Of a DNA stretch of 38,743 nt, positions 33,420 to 38,743 are shown one piece after another. This stretch comes from a virus. The notes below the pieces were generated by a model that saw nothing but the letters and a program-made list of their open reading frames with translations, had not been told where the DNA came from and ran no database searches. The stretch lies in the IMG/VR virus record IMGVR_UViG_3300034062_004969, positions 1-38,743 of that record; one strand, 5' to 3'. A program made the translations under genes and the position numbers. Within the stretch, counting starts at the first letter, position 1. Each line of letters starts with the position of its first letter.

Positions 33420-33611
33420 ATGATTTACGAAAACTTTGTTTGGACACCTGAATTAAGAAAAGAATTCTTTCAGATTGTTTTAGACAATTACCACTGTATT
33501 GACAATATTGAAGAAGCAACTATTAACTTTGTCAAAGAAAAAATTATTAAAAGTAATGGAACAAAACGAACCGCTAGCGATATTATTTGGGAGATTGGAA
33601 ATCTCAACTGA
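33420..33611 (+). CDS. Small hypothetical phage protein (63 aa)
   Basis: A 63-residue acidic-amphipathic protein: FVWTPELRKEFFQIVLDNYH, IEEATINFVKEKI, then TASDIIWEIGNLN. The start at 33420 lies in the gap between two divergent units, with TATAAATA (33392-33399) and TATCTTTT (33398-33405) upstream. It overlaps the next small gene by 56 bases in another frame. Both are on the plus strand, in contrast to the surrounding minus-strand head genes. Family not recognised. Confidence 0.55.
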   Translation: MIYENFVWTPELRKEFFQIVLDNYHCIDNIEEATINFVKEKIIKSNGTKRTASDIIWEIGNLN

Positions 33612-33762
33612 GGAACAGTTAGAGACTATCTTAAACACTATGAATAGTGATGTTGCAACAGTATTTTTAATACATGCAGTTAAACACGCATATGAGAGGG
33701 GTGTCTATAATATCGGGGAAACCGAAGTGTTATCCAAATGTATTAGGATACTTTCTAAATGA
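33556..33762 (+). CDS. Small hypothetical phage protein (68 aa)
   Basis: I use the ATG at 33556; the open frame goes back to an ATG at 33499, but the added 19 residues are low-complexity Leu/Lys and overlap the upstream gene deeply. The protein reads PLAILFGRLEISTEEQLETIL, then VATVFLIHAVKHAYERGVYNIGETEVLSKCIRIL, a helical pattern that looks conserved. The stop is 1 base before the stop of the convergent minus-strand gene. I do not recognise it. Confidence 0.6.
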   Translation: MEQNEPLAILFGRLEISTEEQLETILNTMNSDVATVFLIHAVKHAYERGVYNIGETEVLSKCIRILSK

Positions 33763-33763
33763 T

Positions 33764-34147
33764 TTAATTATTTAAACCATTAAATCCACCCAATGCCACG
33801 GTGTTGTTTTGTCTAATAGCTCTATTTTGTTCATTTGTGTATATTGCCTGTGTAAAAGTACTTGAAGAAAAACTACCTGAGCCACAGTCTTTACAATTTG
33901 TTGATGTCACACCACCTGAATTGAGGGGTGCTAAGCATAATGTGCATGCGGTATAAGGACCATAGGCAATTATTGCGGTAACATTATCTGTTGATGTTGT
34001 TCCTGATGCGGTCAAAGTAAAACAAACACCGGTGTTTAATTGATAAATTCTATTTAATGGATTTGCCGCAATAGTGGTGTCGTCAGCAATGAATGTTATT
34101 GTGGAAAAACCACCGCAAGTGGTTCCTGTGAATAGTCTTATAGCCAT
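33764..34147 (-). CDS. Cys-rich small virion-type protein (127 aa)
   Basis: A 127-residue Thr/Ser/Gly-rich, beta-type protein with cysteines in CGGF, VCFTL, a CTLC pair, TNCKDCGSG. The N-terminus IRLFTGTTCGGFSTITFIADD has no signal peptide. The sequence style is that of head decoration or fibre proteins. It lies immediately downstream of the major capsid gene on the same strand, after a terminator, with its own ATATTTATTTATA element upstream, so it is probably made late and separately. The Cys pairs could bind metal or make disulfides once outside the cell. Function not known. Confidence 0.6.
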   Translation of the reverse strand: MAIRLFTGTTCGGFSTITFIADDTTIAANPLNRIYQLNTGVCFTLTASGTTSTDNVTAIIAYGPYTACTLCLAPLNSGGVTSTNCKDCGSGSFSSSTFTQAIYTNEQNRAIRQNNTVALGGFNGLNN

Positions 34148-34158
34148 GATGTTTACTT

Positions 34159-34171
34159 TATAAATAAATAT
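34159..34171 (-). promoter_or_regulatory. Candidate late promoter element (ATATTTATTTATA)
   Basis: On the minus strand ATATTTATTTATA ends 11 bases before the ATG of the Cys-rich gene, right after the capsid gene terminator. This placement suggests a promoter that restarts transcription. The core TATTTATA is shared with other late-type upstream regions. Confidence 0.4.
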
Positions 34172-34189
34172 CTTAATAACCTAAAAAAA

Positions 34190-34219
34190 CAAAAAAAGGG
34201 ACAATTTCTTGTCCCTTTT
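34190..34219 (-). terminator. Rho-independent terminator after the major capsid gene
   Basis: An 11-bp perfect stem, AAAAGGGACAA (34194-34204) with TTGTCCCTTTT (34209-34219), and a 4-base loop. On the minus strand it is followed by a run of seven T. It lies 21 bases beyond the capsid stop, so it ends the head operon transcript. It may also work weakly in the other direction. Confidence 0.9.
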
Positions 34220-34239
34220 CGTTAATATTAATTAATTGA

Positions 34240-36114
34240 TTATCTCAATTCATTCAAATCAAATGTACGAACTCCATCAACGGTAATGCGGCCATAGAAG
34301 CGGTTATTTACCATTTTTTTCGCGTATCTTGTCATAATCCCTTTAATTGGTGTGAAGTTAAACGGATTGTACATAGTTGGAGTCAACTGTAGAGGTACAT
34401 ACGGTGCGTAAATGTAACCTGTGTCAAGTAACGATGTACCTTTGTGACCAATCAACACCTGATTAGCAGGGAAGTAAGGGTCACGGTATACTTGGTAACG
34501 ACCTGATAGAGTACCCACTCTTTCAATACCCATGTTATATTGGTCTTGTTCAGGAGACGCATTTGATACGTGGAAGTATTCCAAGTCATCAAAAATCGCA
34601 GAAATCTCAGAAGAAACAATAATCCAATTAGCACCACCACGAAGTGTTGATTTGTGGATTTGTGCAGAAATTTGGTTAATCGCAGTAATCAAAGTTTGAT
34701 TCCAGTCTTTTTGAGTATATGGAGTAGTTCCTGATGAAGACAGACGCTTCCATCCGTTGTAATCCCAACGAAGATTCCAAGCCGCACCTTTACGTAAATC
34801 ACGTAAAATTTCACGGTCAATTTCTGCCGCAACTTGTTCTGACAATAAAGCCGTTAATTCAGCCTCAGCGTCAATATTATGGAAAGCCGCAACGTCTTGA
34901 GCAAGTTCAGGTGACCATTGTGCTCTTAGTTTTCTTTCAGTTACAGAAACTGTTACTGACTCAAGGTCAAAAGAAACCTCACCGATTTTATCTTCAAATT
35001 CAAGTTCTTCGTAACGTCTCCATGCCGCGGAAATGTTTGTAGTTCCAGACCAAGTACTGTTAGTTAAAGAAGCCCCTGAATATCCGTCAGGTGTTGACTG
35101 ACCACAAGATACGCATACAGGAACTTGAGCATCAATTTCTAAATAAATGACACCATTAACATCACAAACGTTATCATAATAACCACCATTTCCACCTGAA
35201 GCCGCTCTACTAAATGCTGCTTGAGCCACATTATATGAAGGACCTACAATTCCTTGACCGTATTTTTGAGTAACAACTCTGAAAAGAAGTGGAGAATATG
35301 TAGAAACCCCAAGATTTGTTGCTGCTGTTGAATTTGCTGTATAAAGTACTAAATTTGATAGGAATGATTCAGTGTCAATTTCCTGGCCGTCAGGACCAAT
35401 TAATTTACCAACACCTGAAGTTGAGAATCCTGAAAGACCTACAATAATTTTTCTAAATTCTTTGGTACTTGCAGCGGCCTCTCCGAATACAGTGTAACCT
35501 GATACAATCAAAGCTCCGTTTGACCATGCAACTGTATTAGTTCCACCGGTCATAACAATAAATCTACCTTTTGAATAGTCAAAAAGACCTGCTGGATTCA
35601 AACCTGGTTCTGTACCTTCGTAAAACAAATCATAAAGATTCTTAGCATATGGTGTTCCTGAGTTGTAACCAGCGTTAGGGTCTCCAGGATAATTACCCGG
35701 TGAACCAACAGGTCCATAATGTTGACCTGAATCTGAAAAACCACCAGGTACTAAAGCATCTGCAGTTGCACCTGTATATCCCTGAATTTTAGGTACGAAA
35801 TAGAACAATTTACCGATTGGTAAATTCATCGCCTGAACTGATACGATTTCGTTAGCTAACAATTTAGAGAATACGCGTCTAACGATTGGAAATACAACAG
35901 TTTCGAATGAACCTGAAGATGAGTCAGATGTTGCTTCGTTAATCAAATGTGACGCTTGGTTTTCGTACAACTGCGCAACATTTTCTTTTAGGTGGCCTTT
36001 AAGACCTTCTAGGAACCCTAATCTGTCCCATTTGTTTATTGTGTCTTCTTTGATAACTTTAAGGTGCTTAAGACCGATGTTACCAACAAGACCTGATTCT
36101 AATAATGCTCCCAT
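34240..36114 (-). CDS. Major capsid protein, T4 gp23-like
   Basis: A 624-residue capsid subunit (T4 gp23 is 521). It forms the hexamers of the head. The HK97-fold core signatures are clear: FETVVFPIVRRVFSKLLANE (about 70-90), AMNLPIGKLFYFVPKI (95-110), VTERKLRAQWSPELAQDVAAFH (391-412), AEAELTALLSEQVAAEIDREIL and a C-terminal TPIKGIMTRYAKKMVNNRFYG. Residues 1-60 are a helical pro-region ending HLINE, then Ala61 (bases 35932-35937), an ideal prohead-protease site. Residues about 120-360 hold most of the extra length, including Cys317, Cys334 and Cys337. It lies 28 bases after the scaffold gene and ends before a strong terminator. Confidence 0.95.
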   Translation of the reverse strand: MGALLESGLVGNIGLKHLKVIKEDTINKWDRLGFLEGLKGHLKENVAQLYENQASHLINEATSDSSSGSFETVVFPIVRRVFSKLLANEIVSVQAMNLPIGKLFYFVPKIQGYTGATADALVPGGFSDSGQHYGPVGSPGNYPGDPNAGYNSGTPYAKNLYDLFYEGTEPGLNPAGLFDYSKGRFIVMTGGTNTVAWSNGALIVSGYTVFGEAAASTKEFRKIIVGLSGFSTSGVGKLIGPDGQEIDTESFLSNLVLYTANSTAATNLGVSTYSPLLFRVVTQKYGQGIVGPSYNVAQAAFSRAASGGNGGYYDNVCDVNGVIYLEIDAQVPVCVSCGQSTPDGYSGASLTNSTWSGTTNISAAWRRYEELEFEDKIGEVSFDLESVTVSVTERKLRAQWSPELAQDVAAFHNIDAEAELTALLSEQVAAEIDREILRDLRKGAAWNLRWDYNGWKRLSSSGTTPYTQKDWNQTLITAINQISAQIHKSTLRGGANWIIVSSEISAIFDDLEYFHVSNASPEQDQYNMGIERVGTLSGRYQVYRDPYFPANQVLIGHKGTSLLDTGYIYAPYVPLQLTPTMYNPFNFTPIKGIMTRYAKKMVNNRFYGRITVDGVRTFDLNELR

Positions 36115-36142
36115 TTTGGAAATATTTTTTTAAGTTTATTTT

Positions 36143-37714
36143 TTATTTTATAATCTTACTCATGATATCTTTCATTCTTAAGAATTGAGGATTCTCATAA
36201 GTTTTAGATTCGATTAATGTCGACGCTGAACCAGATGATGGAGAATTTTCAATTTTTCTCTCTATTGATTCATTAATCGACGGTTTATTTGTTGATGTTA
36301 ATTCACTTTTGATTGTACGATATAGATTTTTGGATTCTTTAAGAGATTCCACACCATCAAATCTTCTCAGGATATTGATTTTTTCTTGTTTAGATGTTGA
36401 GTGTTCAGTAAATAATCTTGTTGCGTATGCTAAGTTTGAATTAAAAACTGCAACTTCATTAAGTTTATCTCTGAACACATTTAGTGCTTTACGATATTCT
36501 TCGTTTTTCTCTCTAAGAATTTGTATTTGTTCTAGATTTCTTTCGCTACCTTCAAAAGTAAGGTTTCTGTTTGGAGTAATTCCTTTTCTTAAACCGCGTC
36601 CGCTTTTTGAGCCCATACCATAAGTACGTGCCGCTTCTTTAGTTTCTTTCTTTTTGAAAGGAGCCATTTCCTTTTTAACTGCATTAGAAATGTCTTTTTT
36701 CTCCTCTTTGAATTCAAACTTTTTAGGTCCTTTACCCATACCGACACCTCTTGTACCTTGTTTCATGTTTTCTTTAAATCCTCCTGATGTTTTCTTGTAT
36801 GAGAATTTAGGTTTACCAATTTTAGCACCTTTACCAATTTTTGGTTTAGTTGATTCCATTTGGATATCATCCTGTTCATACATTTCGTCGTCCTGTTCAT
36901 CCATTTCGATTTCATACATAGATTCTTCTTCACTTTCATCCATGTCCATTTCATACATTTCATCATCCTCTCCTTCAGCACTTTCGTCCATCTCAATTTC
37001 ATAAACAACTTCTTCGTCATTTTCATCCATTGGTTCTACGTCATTACTGAAAACTTGGTCAATTATTGCATCTATGTCCATATCTTCTTCGTCAGAATCC
37101 ATGTCTTCTTCATACATTTCATCTTGCTCCAACCCTAAATCAGCCAAACTTACGTTGTCCTCATCCATTTCCATGTCGTCTTCGTACATTTCCATGTCGT
37201 CTTCGTACATTTCCATGTCGTCTTCGTACATTTCATCATCAGACTCGGTTTGAATCATGTACTCTTTATCTATGTTGTCGTCTTTTAGATTAATCATGTT
37301 ATTGTCTCTTTTTACTGTAATACCGTCTTCATCGTCCATCGCCAAGAAAACCTTTAATAGGTCATCATCAGAAATATCAGAACCTGATAAATCAATAACA
37401 TCATCATCAGACATTTCGGTGTCACTTATATCAGAATCCATGTCCATATCCATTTCATCAGAATCCATGTCCATTTCATCTTCATCAGAATCCATGTCCA
37501 TTTCATCAGAATCCATGTCCATGTCCATTTCATCATCTGCTCCAATCTCCTCGTCATCATCACCTTGTTCTGACACGATAGATTCTTTTACTAATTCTTT
37601 GATTTCTTGCTTCATTGTAGATGCAAGTATTCCTTTTGCATTCTCGGCTACCGCTTCTTCTAAATTCTTCATTTGAATAAGAGCGTCCTCAACCAAATTT
37701 TTTTCTTTTGCCAT
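36143..37714 (-). CDS. Prohead core scaffold protein, gp22-like, with a long acidic repeat region
   Basis: A 523-residue internal scaffold (T4 gp22 is 269). The C-terminal part (about 385-523) is helical and gp22-like: REKNEEYRKALNVFRDKLNE, VAVFNSNLAYATRLFTEHS, then YENPQFLRMKDIMSKIIK. Residues 51-290 are an extreme Asp/Glu/Met-rich region with repeats DMDSDEMDM and YEDDMEM. Residues 290-380 are Lys/Gly-rich. Sites of the prohead protease type occur at LEE20|A, LKE460|S, INE482|S and LIE502|S, as expected for a scaffold that is cut up on maturation. It lies between the DUF4494-like gene and the capsid gene. Confidence 0.85.
   Translation of the reverse strand: MAKEKNLVEDALIQMKNLEEAVAENAKGILASTMKQEIKELVKESIVSEQGDDDEEIGADDEMDMDMDSDEMDMDSDEDEMDMDSDEMDMDMDSDISDTEMSDDDVIDLSGSDISDDDLLKVFLAMDDEDGITVKRDNNMINLKDDNIDKEYMIQTESDDEMYEDDMEMYEDDMEMYEDDMEMDEDNVSLADLGLEQDEMYEEDMDSDEEDMDIDAIIDQVFSNDVEPMDENDEEVVYEIEMDESAEGEDDEMYEMDMDESEEESMYEIEMDEQDDEMYEQDDIQMESTKPKIGKGAKIGKPKFSYKKTSGGFKENMKQGTRGVGMGKGPKKFEFKEEKKDISNAVKKEMAPFKKKETKEAARTYGMGSKSGRGLRKGITPNRNLTFEGSERNLEQIQILREKNEEYRKALNVFRDKLNEVAVFNSNLAYATRLFTEHSTSKQEKINILRRFDGVESLKESKNLYRTIKSELTSTNKPSINESIERKIENSPSSGSASTLIESKTYENPQFLRMKDIMSKIIK
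37160..37232 (-). repeat. Tandem 21-base coding repeat in the scaffold gene
   Basis: About three copies of a 21-base unit (tcgtcttcgtacatttccatg on the plus strand) encode YEDDMEM repeats in the scaffold protein. They are in frame, so copy number can change without breaking the gene. Confidence 0.85.
37432..37532 (-). repeat. Short Asp/Met/Ser coding repeats in the scaffold gene
   Basis: Imperfect tandem units built on tcagaatccatgtccat (plus strand) encode the DMDSDEMDM run near residues 62-95 of the scaffold. Unit lengths vary in multiples of three, which suggests slippage growth under a constraint to keep the acidic charge. Confidence 0.8.
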
Positions 37715-37736
37715 TTTTTAAATGTATATTTTTTCA

Positions 37737-37745
37737 TATAAATAT
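37737..37745 (-). promoter_or_regulatory. Candidate late promoter element before the scaffold gene
   Basis: ATATTTATA on the minus strand, 22 bases before the scaffold ATG, the same spacing as before the DUF5872-like gene. It lies just after the terminator-like hairpin at 37805-37837, so it could start a scaffold-capsid transcript. Confidence 0.4.
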
Positions 37746-37804
37746 TGTCACATACGTAAAAAATTCATTTTCTGTGATTTTGATTTAAAAAAAATTAAAT
37801 AAAT

Positions 37805-37837
37805 AAAAAAAGGGAACCCGATTGGATTCCCCTTTTT
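37805..37837 (-). terminator. Rho-independent terminator after the DUF4494-like gene
   Basis: Plus strand AAAAAGGGAA (37808-37817) pairs with TTCCCcTTTTT (37827-37837), with one unpaired C and a loop of about nine bases. On the minus strand it is followed by a T run. It lies about 25 bases after the stop at 37862 and separates the protease/DUF4494 transcript from scaffold-capsid. Confidence 0.8.
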
Positions 37838-37861
37838 ATTAAGTTTTTTAAGAAAAAAAAT

Positions 37862-38077
37862 TTACAATACTTCTATAACTTCATCAATTTTACTTTCCGC
37901 AATTGACGTGATTCTCCAATCCCAAGTTAATTCACTATACCTTTTTGTAATTTTAGCCTCAACGTCTGTAGGGCTATAACCTTTTACAAGTTTTTCTTCT
38001 TTTACTTTTTTTACTTTACCAGTTTCTTCATCAGGAAATTCGTAGTAGAGTTTTGCGATAAAATATTTTTCGTCCAT
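37862..38077 (-). CDS. DUF4494-like small protein (71 aa)
   Basis: A 71-residue protein matching the DUF4494 pattern as I recall it: YFIAKLYYEFPDEETGKVKKVKEEKLVKGYSPTDVEAKITKRYSEL. That is a strand, a Gly-Lys turn, a K-V-x-E strand, then a helix with a T/S-x-x-E-A start, and a final strand. DUF4494 is known to me mainly from Bacteroidota genomes and their phages and has no assigned function. It lies between the prohead protease and scaffold genes, where T4 has no such gene. An ATATTTTATA element lies 12 bases upstream of the ATG. Confidence 0.72.
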   Translation of the reverse strand: MDEKYFIAKLYYEFPDEETGKVKKVKEEKLVKGYSPTDVEAKITKRYSELTWDWRITSIAESKIDEVIEVL

Positions 38078-38126
38078 GATTTTAATTTTTATAAAATATG
38101 ATTATAATATTTTATAAAATCAATGA

Positions 38127-38743
38127 TTACTTATTTAAGTAAGTATTTAATCGATTCATCAAGTTTAAAGACTTGTTTGCTTCAGGACCAACATGACGTT
38201 CTCTCTGAGTTTGTTTTTCTTCTTCTAAATTCTCCTCGAAATTACCTCTATCTTCAGGGTTAGAAAATAGATACGCTCCTGGAGTAGAAGGAGATGATAC
38301 CAAGTCAAAACAAATTAATTCGAAATCATCTTGAACTTCATTTTGTTCACCTATTTTCTTTAATGAACCAACACCTCTTGATGATATACCTAAAGTTACA
38401 CCTTGTCTTAAATAGTTTGCCGCCAAATCTCCTTTTGTTGAGCAAATACCTCTTTCGTGAAAACCTGGTGAAGTTAACAATCTTAATTTACCCATCAATA
38501 TTATTCCATCCCACCATATATCAGTTATAATGTGAGAAACTCTATCTAAGTCAATTAAAGATGATTCAGGGTGATTCAACTCAGAGAGCGAAACACCCTT
38601 ATTAATCATTTTCTTGTAATTTTCTGATTCTCTTTTTAATATTTTTTCAGGATAAATCCTACCATTACGATTTGGTGTATTATATTTTTGTAGAACCGCA
38701 TAAAACTCAAATGGTTTACTGTGGTCCATAAAACTTTTGGATT
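38127..38743 (-). CDS. Prohead core protease, gp21-like, start probably beyond the window edge
   Basis: A serine protease that cuts scaffold and capsid pro-regions during head maturation. Counting from the ATG at 38729, His53 is in SLSELNHPESS and the nucleophile Ser in TLGISSRGVGSL (116-117). ICFDLVSSPSTPGAYLF gives the acidic and substrate strand. The frame stays open from that ATG to the window edge, so the true start may lie outside. Visible length is 200 residues, near T4 gp21 (212). It leads the head block in T4 order (21, 22, 23). Confidence 0.9.
   Translation of the reverse strand, partial: SKSFMDHSKPFEFYAVLQKYNTPNRNGRIYPEKILKRESENYKKMINKGVSLSELNHPESSLIDLDRVSHIITDIWWDGIILMGKLRLLTSPGFHERGICSTKGDLAANYLRQGVTLGISSRGVGSLKKIGEQNEVQDDFELICFDLVSSPSTPGAYLFSNPEDRGNFEENLEEEKQTQRERHVGPEANKSLNLMNRLNTYLNK

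Noticed and set aside
33499-33555. Upstream start for the 68-residue gene
   Set aside because: Adds a low-complexity Leu/Lys stretch and extends the overlap with the preceding gene; the ATG at 33556 is enough.
34734-35042. Plus-strand open frame (102 aa)
   Set aside because: Antisense to the capsid gene, Gln/Leu-rich mirror composition, no promoter or start signal.
37160-37240. Regular repeats resembling a CRISPR or iteron array
   Set aside because: Units are directly adjacent without spacers, in frame and inside the scaffold coding region.
36654-37676. Several plus-strand open frames rich in Ser and Ile or in Phe, His and Ile
   Set aside because: Antisense shadows of the acidic repeats in the scaffold gene; Asp/Glu codons read backwards give Ser, Ile, Phe and His runs.
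1-38743. tRNA genes, integrase, attachment sites, insertion sequences
   Set aside because: None was seen on reading; nearly all bases are in coding regions and the short gaps hold only promoter- or terminator-like sequences.

Overview
The window is a piece of a large T4-like myovirus genome that probably infects a Bacteroidota host. The T4-like assignment rests on five gene products. These are a gp23-type major capsid protein with a predicted maturation site, a gp22-type scaffold, a gp21-type prohead protease with its His and Ser motifs, a gp55-like late sigma factor, and a baseplate hub protein with a gp5-like OB fold. The host assignment is an inference. It rests on a TAnnTTTG-type promoter at 32223-32230, a DUF4494-like gene (a family I know mainly from Bacteroidota), low GC, and start sites that mostly lack a Shine-Dalgarno sequence.

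Layout. Positions 1-1664 (+) hold four small genes, probably virion-associated, one of them a WYL-like protein, closed by a strong terminator at 1685-1720. A promoter-like site at 1729-1759 then opens a tightly packed plus-strand run from 1778 to 25610. This run is mostly glycan genes: many glycosyltransferases, two FkbM methyltransferases, GDP-mannose dehydratase, GDP-fucose synthase, an alpha-1,2-fucosyltransferase, and a sugar-phosphate-like set made of a kinase fusion, class II aldolase, HAD, GDPD-like protein and tandem nucleotidyltransferase. Nucleotide and DNA genes (DnaQ-like exonuclease, dUTPase, PhoH) sit inside the run. The part from about 7378 to 18867 is visibly more AT-rich than either side, which suggests a separately acquired block. 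The gp55-like sigma factor ends the run. Virion and baseplate genes follow (25623-31184), then a possible injected head protein, an HNH endonuclease and a small gene with its own host-type promoter.

From 32656 to the right edge most genes are on the minus strand: a DUF5872-like protein, a Cys-rich small protein, major capsid protein, scaffold, DUF4494-like protein and prohead protease. The last three follow the T4 head order 21-22-23. The exception is a pair of small plus-strand genes at 33420-33762.

How the parts may work together. The glycan genes could make a nucleotide-activated fucose and other activated residues and place them on virion proteins, phage DNA or the host envelope; the sequence does not show which. 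The protease motif [IL]xE|[AS], seen in the capsid protein and repeatedly in the scaffold, also occurs at the N-terminus of two accessory proteins, next to a short amphipathic helix in one of them. This looks like the capsid-targeting sequence of T4 internal proteins and suggests a set of proteins packaged in the head and injected with the DNA. I consider this the most interesting candidate system in the window. I saw no tRNA, CRISPR array, insertion sequence or integrase, and there is no gene-free stretch longer than about 150 bases.
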